A stretch of 64,000 nt of DNA, from assembly GCF_000238315.3 (NCBI RefSeq), contig NZ_CP011924.1:1590501-1654500 (forward strand), in the 5' to 3' direction. The notes below the pieces were generated by a model. It was given only the letters and a program-made list of their open reading frames with translations. It searched no databases and was not told where the DNA came from. This DNA is from Pseudoalteromonas piscicida (GTDB lineage Bacteria > Pseudomonadota > Gammaproteobacteria > Enterobacterales > Alteromonadaceae). A program made the position numbers and the translations under genes. This document shows positions 27,425 through 35,596 of the stretch, one piece after another (within the stretch, counting starts at the first letter, position 1; each line of letters opens with the position of its first letter).

Positions 27425-27598
27425 TTAAGCTCTCTTTTCAGAAAAATTCGGATGTGAATCAATTTTTACAACATCTGTCATATCAATTTCTGCACCATTT
27501 TCCAGAACAATTTTTTTCTCCAAATCTTCCGTTTTATTGATTTCAGACTGAATTATTTTCTCTAGTAATTTGCGGATTTCTTGCTCCTTAATTTCTTG
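27425..27598 (-). pseudogene. 5'-truncated small gene, copy 1
   Basis: The frame encodes the C-terminal 57 residues of a charged helical protein (QEIKEQEIRKLLEKII, then NGAEIDMTDVVKIDSHPNF). Upstream the frame runs into IS3-family end sequence, so the native start has been removed. It ends two bases before the start of the 150-codon gene and probably was its operon partner. Family unknown. TTG-initiated translation from the IS part at 27661 is possible but would be accidental. Confidence 0.5.
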
Positions 27599-27663
27599 TG
27601 TAACTCCACCCAATTTAGTACAGCTATTTCGTAGAATTTTATGCAGCCTCAAGATAACCAATT
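27599..27663 (-). mobile_element. IS3-family right-end fragment, 65 bp
   Basis: This stretch is identical to 28821-28885, the transposase-tail end of the complete IS, beginning with TGTAACTCC. It was created by the 1222-bp tandem duplication and carries no other IS part. Confidence 0.85.
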
Positions 27664-28070
27664 ACAGGTTACTTTCCCATAGGGAGAAATACAGGCTTAT
27701 CTTGTTCCGCATGTCGCGCAATATCAGGTTAGATGCCTACTATAGTGCGGTGAGCCTATCGATCACGAAAAAGCACTGTCCAATCTCTTTCCTACTCACG
27801 TTGCCGTTTGGCTACAGCGTATAAACCACTTCCGCTGCTTATCGTATAACGCACCTTACATGGATTCACATACGTTCATCATACTGATTCCCTAGCACTT
27901 ACCCGATTGTGGTTATCAGGAAGAAACTCCTCTCACGATTTGTTTCCCGCCCATTGGCTTTGTTACATTGTCTGGCTCGCTGCTTTATTCAGAGCCATAG
28001 GGTCATCTGGTGATACAGACGGTCCACTCTTATCGCGGTGAACAGCGCTTCATACGACTTCAAGTCGCAC
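27664..28070 (-). mobile_element. Group II intron 5' fragment
   Basis: Identical to 26442-26848: the GTGCGAC 5' end at 28070 and about 407 bases of intron RNA domain I-III sequence. It ends at the duplication joint and has no reverse transcriptase part. Confidence 0.75.
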
Positions 28071-28119
28071 GGACAGAAATGAGTTAGAGCCGAAAGGACG
28101 GCTCTGTGCCAAAGCAGAT

Positions 28120-28197
28120 CTTCAACGCTCGGCTCACGCGCCGGTTTGGAGCCGCGAAGCGGCGAAAAATCGGTAGCTGTGCAGCCGATTGTTATGT
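28120..28197 (-). repeat. attC-like palindrome, copy 2
   Basis: Exact duplicate of 26898-26975, placed in the same way at the stop codon of the second 150-codon gene copy. Confidence 0.5.
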
Positions 28198-28644
28198 CCG
28201 ATAAGGCATAAACCGTCTAGAGTCTGCGTAAAAAATCATAAAATCATTATCTTCATCCAAGAATGCCTGAACCAAGTCTAATGGTTCCATAAAATATGGA
28301 GATCCAGCACCTCTCTCTTCATCAAAAATAGGCTCTGCCAAGTAATCTACAACAATCGCGGGCTCTCCATAAGCAACTACACCCTTATTTTTTAGACCCT
28401 GCTTCCAACTTACCAGCATACCTACTTCGAAGGTGTATTTGTCTAGAAATGTCTTATATCTTTTACATAACAGATCAACTTTATCCTCTTTACTCAGATT
28501 CTCCGATGCATTCATCTTCTTTATTAAAAATTGCTTAATTAAATCATCATCTTGGATCGACTCTGTTTTTACAATTTTTTCTTGGTTTTTTCCTTCACTA
28601 ATAAGTGCCAGTAGTTTTGATATAGAATCATTGCTTTCAGACAT
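28192..28644 (-). CDS. Hypothetical cassette-like protein, copy 2
   Basis: Identical in sequence to the gene at 26970-27422, with the same two-base spacing to its small upstream partner and the same attC-like site at its end. It is the copy nearest the intact IS3-family element. Function not recognised; see copy 1 for the visible features. Confidence 0.65.
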   Translation of the reverse strand: MSESNDSISKLLALISEGKNQEKIVKTESIQDDDLIKQFLIKKMNASENLSKEDKVDLLCKRYKTFLDKYTFEVGMLVSWKQGLKNKGVVAYGEPAIVVDYLAEPIFDEERGAGSPYFMEPLDLVQAFLDEDNDFMIFYADSRRFMPYRT

Positions 28645-28646
28645 AA

Positions 28647-28820
28647 TTAAGCTCTCTTTTCAGAAAAATTCGGATGTGAATCAATTTTTACAACATCTGT
28701 CATATCAATTTCTGCACCATTTTCCAGAACAATTTTTTTCTCCAAATCTTCCGTTTTATTGATTTCAGACTGAATTATTTTCTCTAGTAATTTGCGGATT
28801 TCTTGCTCCTTAATTTCTTG
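28647..28820 (-). pseudogene. 5'-truncated small gene, copy 2
   Basis: Identical to 27425-27598. Here the frame is cut by the end of the intact IS at 28821, which suggests that IS insertion (or a rearrangement at the IS end) removed the original start before the duplication happened. Confidence 0.5.
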
Positions 28821-28860
28821 TGTAACTCCACCCAATTTAGTACAGCTATTTCGTAGAATT

Positions 28861-29598
28861 TTATGCAGCCTCAAGATAACCAATTGGTGTCATATCGCCA
28901 AGTGAATCATGTGGTCGCTCATAATTATAAATATCTAACCACTCATCTGTGATTTCACGTACTTCTTGCAGTGACTCAAACAAGTATAAATCGAGCACTT
29001 CTTCACGATAACTTCGGTTAAACCTTTCCACAAAACCATTTTGGTAAGGACTGCCAGGCTCTATGAATTCCAACTTGATGTCATTTTTCATTGCCCAATC
29101 TTCGAGTACCGTTGAAGTAAATTCTGGACCATTATCCACTCTAATCTGCTTTGGTTTTCCTCGCCAAGCAATAATTTGTTGTAGCGTTCTAATGACTCGT
29201 GCAGAAGTTAAGCTTGTATCGACCTCAATCGCCAGTGCTTGTCGGTTGAAATCATCCAGCACATTCAGTGTTCTAAAACGATGTCCATAGATTAATGCGT
29301 CACTCATAAAGTCCATTGACCACGATTCATTATGTTGTGTCGGTGCACTTAATGGTTCAGGTGTTCTTGTTGGAACACGGCGCTTTCCTTTACGTCTCAA
29401 GTTTAGTTTTAGCATGCTGTAAACGCGTTCAACACGCTTTTTATTCCACGACTTACCTTTATTACGAAGCCTTTTGAATAGCTTAGGCAGCCCCCACCTA
29501 GGATGGCGCTCTACCAGCGCAAGTAATGCGTCGATAACTTCATCATCTAACGGCCGTTTATGTTTGTAATAAAAAACTGAGCGGCTTAGCCCTGCCAC
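28861..29598 (-). CDS. IS3-family transposase OrfB (DDE integrase)
   Basis: The rve-type catalytic domain shows the DDE triad: Asp in SMDFMSDAL, Asp in VDNGPEF, and Glu in GFVERFNRSYREEVL, followed by YNYERPHDSLGDMTP. The ATG at 29598 gives 245 residues, but the -1 frame is open upstream to the slippery site at about 29686 (AVKTSRRRAWVEHLRAQFNV...), so the active protein is an OrfAB fusion. The gene is intact, so the element may be active. Confidence 0.93.
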   Translation of the reverse strand: MAGLSRSVFYYKHKRPLDDEVIDALLALVERHPRWGLPKLFKRLRNKGKSWNKKRVERVYSMLKLNLRRKGKRRVPTRTPEPLSAPTQHNESWSMDFMSDALIYGHRFRTLNVLDDFNRQALAIEVDTSLTSARVIRTLQQIIAWRGKPKQIRVDNGPEFTSTVLEDWAMKNDIKLEFIEPGSPYQNGFVERFNRSYREEVLDLYLFESLQEVREITDEWLDIYNYERPHDSLGDMTPIGYLEAA

Positions 29599-29672
29599 TT
29601 CACAAGCAAATGCGACGCTGACGTTAAATTGAGCTCTTAAATGCTCTACCCAAGCTCTGCGCCTACTTGTTT

Positions 29673-29939
29673 TTACAGCTTTTTTGCGATGATATCCTCA
29701 AGCATCGAGTGCTTTAGGCTAAGCGTTGCAAACATATCTTTTAGCTTACGGTTTTCTTCTTCAAGCTCTTTGAGGCGTTTAACATCAGACGCTTCCATAC
29801 CACCATACTTTGAGCGCCATTTGTAAAATGTACTTTGGCCGATACCGTGTTTACGGCAGATTTCAGGCACAGGAATACCCGCCTCAGCTTCTTTGATCAT
29901 GCTGACAATTTGAGTTTCGGTGAACTTGCTTTTTCTCAT
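29673..29939 (-). CDS. IS3-family transposase OrfA
   Basis: This 88-residue HTH protein (FTETQIVSMIKEAEAGIPVPEICRKHGIGQSTFYKW at the start) has a leucine-zipper-like C-terminus (LEEENRKLKDMFATL). It binds the IS ends and supplies the N-terminus of the OrfAB transposase. Near its end the run GCAAAAAAGC is an A6G slippery site; shifting -1 there joins the frame to OrfB. Confidence 0.93.
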   Translation of the reverse strand: MRKSKFTETQIVSMIKEAEAGIPVPEICRKHGIGQSTFYKWRSKYGGMEASDVKRLKELEEENRKLKDMFATLSLKHSMLEDIIAKKL

Positions 29940-30009
29940 CGTAAATTTTCCTATTTTAGTTAATGGAAAATTCTACTTATGAACTGTTTCATTTTTTGGG
30001 GGAGTTACA

Positions 30010-30659
30010 CATCAAACACCGAATATACTTCTGTATCACGCTACATCAATCTTGATGATATCTGCATCACCAAGGCCTACCGGAAGATCCGCAACGACCA
30101 TACGTTTAGCTTCAGGGGAAAATTCTACTTCATCGACTCACCGCTTAAGCACTCAATCGCTAGCCAGAAAATTGAAATTCGTACGGGTAAAAATAAGCGA
30201 TTCGATGCGTACTTCGCTGGGCGAAAACTACAGGTAACCGAAGTCAAGGAGCCTGATAAGCAATCCTCTGAAGACTATGAGATCCAGAAGAAGCTTGATG
30301 TATTGGCTCTGGCTGACAAGCTAGGAAATGTGGCAGAAGCTTCCCGCCTAAGTGGTGTCTCCCGCGATACTATTTACCGCCATCGTAAGCTGATAAAACA
30401 AAGTGGGATCGAATCGTTAAAACGTCAGGAAACGCCAAATCTTCACCACAAAAATCGTACTGACAGAGCTATTGAGGAAGTCGTCATCGAATTCTCACTG
30501 GCTAACCCACACATGGGACAATCCAAAGTGTCACGACTGCTCAAGTCTGAAAGAAACGTCGATATACATGCCAGCGGCGTTCGCAATATCTGGCTAAGAG
30601 AAAATATGAATACTACTGCGTTACGGTTAGCAAAACTTGCCGAAACTCGGCAACATTGA
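30010..30659 (+). pseudogene. Transposase remnant, interrupted by the IS
   Basis: The open frame begins inside the IS end (29979), so its native start is missing. The first part (SRYINLDDICITKAYRKIRNDHTFSFRGKFYFID, about residues 20-53) looks like the C-terminal beta domain of a DDE/rve transposase. It continues into a helix-turn-helix segment (LADKLGNVAEASRLSGVSRDTIYRHRKLIKQSG, about 111-143) typical of IS481-type N-termini, and ends without a catalytic domain. This mixed order suggests fusion of two transposase remnants. The exact family is uncertain. Confidence 0.6.
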
Positions 30660-30660
30660 T

Positions 30661-30721
30661 AGTGTGATTACGTCAAAATCGCTTGGTACTTATACCGTCA
30701 GTATCCCTTGGTAATCACACT
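30661..30721. repeat. 61-bp element with perfect 11-bp inverted ends
   Basis: AGTGTGATTAC at 30661 and GTAATCACACT ending at 30721 are perfect inverted repeats 39 bases apart. The element lies between the transposase remnant and the convergent ATPase gene. It may be a transposon-end relic or a long hairpin; it has no T-run that would mark a typical terminator. Confidence 0.55.
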
Positions 30722-30764
30722 TATTCATATAAATACTCTCTACTATGCCATTGATATCTTGTTT

Positions 30765-32528
30765 CTACTTGTAATTAAGCTCGTAGCCATGCGCGCATCT
30801 TATTGCTTCCATTAGCCTTTTCTTTTCGGCTCGATCAGTTACATTATTTTTTACAAGTAAATCTAGACCATTCAGCGATTTTCGAATGTAAAAATATTCC
30901 TTGTGAACCACTGAATCATCTATATGTATTGCTAATGTTTTAGATAGCAAACTAAACTTCTCATGTACTCTCGAGTCCTCAACATGCTCATCCAAATATA
31001 TCTTTATATCGCTAATCAGGTTCGGTATTAAGTCAAGTTCTATCTGACTCCTTGAGCGCTTCCCAGAATTAGTTTCGAGAAGTTTCTCTTCCAACCCCAT
31101 ATGGACGCATATTAGCTCTTCTCTATTAAGAGAGTTAAATTCGCTATCAAACCGAAATTTTCTTTTCTTCTCTCCCCTTCCACTATTACCAATGATACTG
31201 TTTTCAAAGAATACATCTATCAATTCATCAGAGTCATAATGGCACTCGGATTTGGATATCTTTCCCGTTTCAACTCGATATTCGTATATGGATATGAAGT
31301 CCTCACAGTGGAACGTTTTCCTCCCCAATTCAGAAAATATGGAAAGTACTTTCTTTAAGCCCGGAATCTTTTGACCTAGTTCGTCTTGCAATTCATCAAT
31401 GAATATTTCGGAGTATTTTTTAGCCGTGTTAGCCACTGTATTAGCGGATATTTTATTATTACCTTTTTCGACCTCAACCTTACAACATTCTTTGATGAAA
31501 ACTACATAGTCTCTGGGTCTTCTATAAGATCTTGTTGTAATAAAGTCCCAAATAGTTGATTTAGTCACGGTGCCATTATAATTCTTCCCAGTTTCAATAC
31601 TTTCATTTTTAAAAATTGAAAACCAACTCTCACTGAAGCTACACTCCCCAGATATATCCAAAGTCTTATTTATTCTATGAGCTAGCATTTCTTGCAAAGT
31701 GTCGACTCTCCACTCGAGCTCTATACTTACATCCCGCCACTTGTTCTTATCATTATCTCTGACTTGTGAATAAATTTCTTTTAATATAAAAACCATCGGG
31801 TATGCTTTCAACCCTTGCCTTTCAGATTCAGACTTAACCGATTTCGCAACTCGAAACAGACAAGCTAACATTGAGAAGTATGTTCGGTTATCCTCGTCGC
31901 TTATATCGGGAGAGATATTATTAAACCCTATGTCAAGACTATCAAACAGCACATAATAGCTCATATCTTTGCCAGCTTCGCGATAAAATGTTGACTTTAA
32001 AAAATCTCTTACTAAACGTATATCTTTGCCAGCAAAATTTCTCTCTTCAGATTTAGATCCACCAATAGATCCAAATCCAGTGGGGAGGGTCGCAGAAAAC
32101 CCCTTTCTAATCACTGATTGTATTTGCTCGTATAGCGGTTCAGTTTCCTGAGGGCAGATGTCATTTAACTGCTTCCTAACTTTTGAATCAAGATTACTAT
32201 TTTTAAGAAGCAACTTACATAGACTACTATATATGAGGAGTTCCCATAAAAGAGTATACTGGAACCCAGATGGCGCATTAATATCTGAGTACCCCCTCAG
32301 ATTTTCAATCGGATAATCTGAAAAAGTTAAGTGTTTTGAGCAGCTATTAATTTTCAAACTCTTTATATGTTCTACAATAGCAGTCTTTCCAGTGCCTTTC
32401 CGCCCGATCAAGAATATAGCTTTGCCATCTTTAACCCTCTTTAGCCAGGGAGGCTCATAAAACAAACGACCGCTTTCATCATCAGCCTCTAGCATCCAAC
32501 TGTCATATATTTTTTCTAGCCTATTCAT
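30765..32528 (-). CDS. P-loop ATPase (Sll1717/FunZ-like), possible defence gene
   Basis: The 587-residue soluble protein has Walker A GRKGTGKT at residues 42-49, a Walker B-like strand YYVLFDSLDIGF near 190, and a long helical, charged C-terminal half. The start and the RKGTGKTAI loop resemble the Sll1717-type P-loop ATPases, which are often annotated without function. It lies alone on an AT-rich, mobile-element-rich stretch between an IS and tRNA-Ser. Its codon use is more AT-rich than the flanking housekeeping genes, which points to horizontal transfer. A role in phage defence is plausible for such an ATPase, but no partner effector lies next to it. ATG 32528 follows AAGGAGAG, a strong ribosome binding site. 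Confidence 0.65.
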   Translation of the reverse strand: MNRLEKIYDSWMLEADDESGRLFYEPPWLKRVKDGKAIFLIGRKGTGKTAIVEHIKSLKINSCSKHLTFSDYPIENLRGYSDINAPSGFQYTLLWELLIYSSLCKLLLKNSNLDSKVRKQLNDICPQETEPLYEQIQSVIRKGFSATLPTGFGSIGGSKSEERNFAGKDIRLVRDFLKSTFYREAGKDMSYYVLFDSLDIGFNNISPDISDEDNRTYFSMLACLFRVAKSVKSESERQGLKAYPMVFILKEIYSQVRDNDKNKWRDVSIELEWRVDTLQEMLAHRINKTLDISGECSFSESWFSIFKNESIETGKNYNGTVTKSTIWDFITTRSYRRPRDYVVFIKECCKVEVEKGNNKISANTVANTAKKYSEIFIDELQDELGQKIPGLKKVLSIFSELGRKTFHCEDFISIYEYRVETGKISKSECHYDSDELIDVFFENSIIGNSGRGEKKRKFRFDSEFNSLNREELICVHMGLEEKLLETNSGKRSRSQIELDLIPNLISDIKIYLDEHVEDSRVHEKFSLLSKTLAIHIDDSVVHKEYFYIRKSLNGLDLLVKNNVTDRAEKKRLMEAIRCAHGYELNYK

Positions 32529-33132
32529 GAGCTCTCCTTAAAAATAAAGACTTACTTTTAATTAACCTTATAGAAACACTCAGTTTTGTAGTTCTAATTG
32601 CTTAATCTATACAGTCTACTTCTTTCATAGTACATATTTCGTATTTATGCGACAATGTTTGTGTTGCATGATCGCATGTTAGACTGAGCTTTTAGCTACC
32701 CGGTGTCTCAGGGTTAACGTTGTTTACACTATGGCTTTACTTGTAAAGAATAGGCTTTAGAAGCTCCAGCTCACTTAGCTAGTTTAAATCAGCTTAGCTA
32801 TTATTTAACCTTTCGCTGCATTGCTCAGCGTCTATTATGTGTCCATTACACCTAAGTTTGACTAGATCATCAATTACATTTACTTACAAGAAAATCTCTG
32901 GTCACCCCACCGCAAATTTGTATGACTATGCCTTTGACGACTCCAACCGATAATCTAAGGCTAAATTGCACAAACAAAGATATTTTTAAATAGAAATGAC
33001 GTAAACCAGAAGGGTTTTTGAAAATGCGCTGTATTTAGGAAATAAAAAGAAGTCTAGGGCTTTCATATCCCCAGAATGTCCCCAAAAGTACGAGCAGCTT
33101 TTAGTAGGTGATTGATTTGAATAAAGAAGGAA
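32529..33132. other. AT-rich gap without genes between ATPase and tRNA-Ser
   Basis: No frame, known RNA or repeat was recognised in these 600 bases. The side next to the tRNA would be the expected place for an integrase-type attachment site, but I found no second copy of the tRNA-Ser 3' end in the window. Confidence 0.5.
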
Positions 33133-33224
33133 TGGCGGAGAGAGAGGGAGTCGAACCCTCGATACGCTATAAACGTATACACGAGTTCCAGTCGTGCGCC
33201 TTAAGCCACTCAGCCATCTCTCCG
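33133..33224 (-). tRNA. tRNA-Ser (GGA)
   Basis: The - strand folds as a class II tRNA of 92 nt including encoded CCA: acceptor CGGAGAG, anticodon loop CTGGAAC (anticodon GGA, reading UCC and UCU), a long variable arm, T loop GGTTCGACTCC. It lies next to the accessory island and is a typical integration locus. Confidence 0.95.
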
Positions 33225-33312
33225 CACTGAATTGCGGGGCTAATACTATGAAAAGCCTCGCACTTTATCAAGCAGTTTTTTGCTTTTAGGATCTATTTGT
33301 CTATTAATCCTA

Positions 33313-34356
33313 CTATTTCTGCAAGGATGCAGAAAAATCTAGCATGCGATTTAGCGAACGTAGTGCGCCTTCACGCAATTCCATATCAACGAAGACTTCT
33401 TTGCCTTGTGGGCTGATAAGCGCTTCTTCAATTGCCTGTAGGCCGTTCATTGCCATCCAAGGGCAATGGGCACAGCTACGACATGTCGCGCCTTCACCAG
33501 CGGTTGGTGCTTCGAAGAACTCTTTCTCAGGGCAAAGTTGCTGCATTTTGTAGAAGATACCGCGATCGGTAGCAACGATAAACTTCTGATTATCCATTTC
33601 TTGCGCAGCTTTAATTAACTGACTCGTTGAACCTACCGCATCCGCTAAGTCTATGATTTCCGCAGGAGACTCAGGGTGGACCAGTACCGCAGCGTCAGGA
33701 TGTAGCTGCTTCATGTCTTTAAGGGCTTTGGTTTTAAATTCATCATGAACGATGCACGCACCGTTCCACATGATCATATCGGCACCCGTTTTCTTTTGGA
33801 TATAAGAACCCAAGTGCTTATCCGGACCCCAGATGATTTTTTCGCCTTGCTCATCAAGGTGCTCAACAATCTCAAGCGCGCAAGAAGAGGTGACGATCCA
33901 GTCCGCTCTGGCCTTTACCGCAGTTGAGGTATTGGCGTATACCACCACTTTTCTGTCTGGGTGTTGATCGCAAAACGCAGAGAACTCGTCGATAGGGCAA
34001 CCTACGTCCAACGAGCAAGTTGCTTCGAGTGTTGGCATCACAACGGTTTTGTGCGGTGTTAATATTTTTGCCGTTTCGCCCATAAAGCGCACGCCGGCGA
34101 CGATGATCATGTCTTTGTCTTCTTGCTTAGCGCCAAACCGTGCCATTTCTAATGAATCAGCAACACAGCCGCCAGTTTCTTCAGCAAGTGCTTGGATCTC
34201 AGGATCAGTATAATAATGGGCAACCAGTACCGCATTTTTTTCAACTAATAGCGCTTTGATACGCGCTTTATACTCTGCTTTTTCTTCAACGGTAAGAGGG
34301 GCAGGTTTTGGAGGGAAGATATAATCTTCCGGCATAATACGTTCAGCTAGACTCAT
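33313..34356 (-). CDS. nadA: Quinolinate synthase NadA
   Basis: NadA condenses iminoaspartate with dihydroxyacetone phosphate to quinolinate in de novo NAD synthesis, using a 4Fe-4S cluster. The ATG at 34356 gives 347 residues, the same as E. coli; an upstream ATG at 34377 lacks a ribosome binding site. Family features are [19 protein letters not shown], the three cluster cysteines in [20 protein letters not shown] and [15 protein letters not shown], and GSTSQLI. It sits downstream of the tRNA-Lys array, as in E. coli where cpoB, lysT-lysQ and nadA are contiguous. The tRNA array probably has its own promoter; whether nadA is co-transcribed is not clear. Confidence 0.97.
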   Translation of the reverse strand: MSLAERIMPEDYIFPPKPAPLTVEEKAEYKARIKALLVEKNAVLVAHYYTDPEIQALAEETGGCVADSLEMARFGAKQEDKDMIIVAGVRFMGETAKILTPHKTVVMPTLEATCSLDVGCPIDEFSAFCDQHPDRKVVVYANTSTAVKARADWIVTSSCALEIVEHLDEQGEKIIWGPDKHLGSYIQKKTGADMIMWNGACIVHDEFKTKALKDMKQLHPDAAVLVHPESPAEIIDLADAVGSTSQLIKAAQEMDNQKFIVATDRGIFYKMQQLCPEKEFFEAPTAGEGATCRSCAHCPWMAMNGLQAIEEALISPQGKEVFVDMELREGALRSLNRMLDFSASLQK

Positions 34357-34489
34357 TTCTCGACCACTAGTCCACATTGCATAATTAGGTAGAATTATAC
34401 GAAAAATACAGGGGTAATCCTAGCGAATGTTTAACTCAAAATGGCGAGTTTAAGAAAGTATTTTGAATAATATATGAAGAATAAGAGGA

Positions 34490-34565
34490 TGGTGGGTCAT
34501 GATGGACTCGAACCATCGACCAATGGATTAAAAGTCCACTGCTCTACCAACTGAGCTAATGACCC
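34490..34565 (-). tRNA. tRNA-Lys (UUU), copy 1
   Basis: 76 nt with encoded CCA: acceptor GGGTCAT, D arm AGCTCAGTTGGTAGAGC, anticodon loop CTTTTAA (anticodon UUU), T loop GGTTCGAGTCC. It reads both lysine codons and is a substrate for mnm5s2U34 modification by the MnmC encoded earlier in the window. All seven copies in the array look identical. This copy is the last in transcription order. Confidence 0.97.
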
Positions 34566-34671
34566 GCTCAAGCATTAAAAGTGCCATTAATTCGTCCTGA
34601 AGAGGTGTTCCGGCTCGTCGTCCTGACTCGCGTTCAAAAAGCTGCGAAGCCTTGCTTCGGTCTTTTTTCAC

Positions 34672-34690
34672 CCAACTGAGCTAATGACCC
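34672..34690 (-). pseudogene. tRNA-Lys 5' fragment A
   Basis: The first 19 bases of tRNA-Lys (GGGTCATTAGCTCAGTTGG on the - strand) are present. Unrelated sequence of about 106 bases then follows instead of the rest of the tRNA. This sequence includes a small hairpin CGAAGC/GCTTCG with T- and A-runs on both sides. The same arrangement repeats 230 bases further on. Confidence 0.8.
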
Positions 34691-34719
34691 GCTCATAATT
34701 GAATTCGTATGCTTTTAAG

Positions 34720-34795
34720 TGGTGGGTCATGATGGACTCGAACCATCGACCAATGGATTAAAAGTCCACTGCTCTACCAACTGAGCTAATGACCC
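34720..34795 (-). tRNA. tRNA-Lys (UUU), copy 2
   Basis: Same 76-nt sequence as copy 1, with encoded CCA. It is followed on the 5' side by the second spacer that holds a tRNA 5' fragment. Confidence 0.97.
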
Positions 34796-34901
34796 GCTCA
34801 AGCATTAAAAGTGCCATTGATTCATCCTGAAGAGGTGTTCCGGCTCGTCGTCCTGACTCGCGTTCAAAAAGCTGCGAAGCGTTGCTTCGGTCTTTTTTCA
34901 C

Positions 34902-34920
34902 CCAACTGAGCTAATGACCC
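34902..34920 (-). pseudogene. tRNA-Lys 5' fragment B
   Basis: Second copy of the 19-base tRNA-Lys start inside a spacer that differs from the first spacer by only a few bases (for example the hairpin loop GTT in place of CTT). tRNA plus spacer form a 230-bp direct repeat (34490-34719 and 34720-34949). Confidence 0.8.
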
Positions 34921-34949
34921 GCTCAAAATCGAATTCGCAAGCTTATAAG

Positions 34950-35025
34950 TGGTGGGTCATGATGGACTCGAACCATCGACCAATGGATTAAAAGTCCACT
35001 GCTCTACCAACTGAGCTAATGACCC
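34950..35025 (-). tRNA. tRNA-Lys (UUU), copy 3
   Basis: Identical 76-nt tRNA with encoded CCA; 29 bases separate it from copy 4. Confidence 0.97.
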
Positions 35026-35054
35026 GCTCAAAATTGAATTCATGTGCTTGTAAG

Positions 35055-35130
35055 TGGTGGGTCATGATGGACTCGAACCATCGACCAATGGATTAAAAGT
35101 CCACTGCTCTACCAACTGAGCTAATGACCC
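35055..35130 (-). tRNA. tRNA-Lys (UUU), copy 4
   Basis: Identical 76-nt tRNA with encoded CCA. The spacer to copy 5 repeats the sequence of the spacer to copy 3 (about 105-bp repeat). Confidence 0.97.
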
Positions 35131-35159
35131 GCTCAAAATTGAATTCATGTGCTTGTAAG

Positions 35160-35235
35160 TGGTGGGTCATGATGGACTCGAACCATCGACCAATGGATTA
35201 AAAGTCCACTGCTCTACCAACTGAGCTAATGACCC
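35160..35235 (-). tRNA. tRNA-Lys (UUU), copy 5
   Basis: Identical 76-nt tRNA with encoded CCA, 30 bases from copy 6. Confidence 0.97.
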
Positions 35236-35265
35236 GCTCAAAATCGAATTCGCAAGCTTATAAAG

Positions 35266-35341
35266 TGGTGGGTCATGATGGACTCGAACCATCGACCAAT
35301 GGATTAAAAGTCCACTGCTCTACCAACTGAGCTAATGACCC
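35266..35341 (-). tRNA. tRNA-Lys (UUU), copy 6
   Basis: Identical 76-nt tRNA with encoded CCA, 30 bases from copy 7. Confidence 0.97.
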
Positions 35342-35371
35342 GCTCAAATATGAATTCTGAAGCTTGTAAAG

Positions 35372-35447
35372 TGGTGGGTCATGATGGACTCGAACCATCG
35401 ACCAATGGATTAAAAGTCCACTGCTCTACCAACTGAGCTAATGACCC
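35372..35447 (-). tRNA. tRNA-Lys (UUU), copy 7 (first in transcript)
   Basis: Identical 76-nt tRNA with encoded CCA. It is the promoter-proximal copy, 47 bases downstream of the predicted -10 box. Confidence 0.97.
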
Positions 35448-35494
35448 ACTTAACGCAGCAGTTTTTTGTTACCAATCGCCTGCTGCGGGCGCTT

Positions 35495-35522
35495 ATAATA
35501 CTTATTTAAATTTTGAGTGCAA
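35495..35522 (-). promoter_or_regulatory. Predicted promoter of the tRNA-Lys array
   Basis: On the - strand TTGCAC (35522-35517) and TATTAT (35500-35495) are 16 bases apart and are followed by a GC-rich discriminator (GCGCCCGC), the pattern of stringently controlled stable-RNA promoters. It lies between cpoB and the first tRNA. Confidence 0.65.
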
Positions 35523-35596
35523 CTGAAATAGCTAGTTTTTTTCACTTTTTATGACTAAGCGCCTAATTTTAAGTCACTCAGCTCAAAAAGTGATAA

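Larger units (their letters stand above)
26442..27663. repeat. Tandem direct duplication in the island, unit 1 (1222 bp)
   Basis: The unit covers, on the - strand, 65 bases of an IS3-family right end, a truncated small gene, a 150-codon gene, an attC-like palindrome, and the first 407 bases of a group II intron. Unit 2 follows directly and I see no difference. The joint lies at 27663/27664. Confidence 0.93.
27664..28885. repeat. Tandem direct duplication in the island, unit 2 (1222 bp)
   Basis: Second copy, offset by exactly 1222 bases. Its right edge lies inside the intact IS3-family element, just past the end of the transposase gene, and its left edge lies inside the group II intron. No microhomology of note is visible at the joint. 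Confidence 0.93.
28821..30009 (-). mobile_element. Complete IS3-family insertion sequence, about 1189 bp
   Basis: The ends are inverted repeats: TGTAACTCCACCCAA at 28821, and at 30009 (read on the - strand) TGTAACTCCCCCAAAA. Similarity continues to a shared TAGAATTTT about 40 bases inward. Inside are orfA and orfB in the arrangement of IS3 elements, with a programmed-frameshift site. The OrfA sequence resembles the IS407 group. No matching 3- or 4-bp target duplication is visible (CTTG against CATC), which suggests a rearrangement after insertion. Confidence 0.9.

Noticed and set aside
32529..33132. Integrase attachment site next to tRNA-Ser
   Set aside because: No repeat of the tRNA 3' end was found elsewhere in the window and no integrase gene is present.
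34490..35447. Regular repeats that might suggest a CRISPR array
   Set aside because: The repeats are 76-nt tRNA genes with a full cloverleaf and CCA end; spacers are similar to each other.
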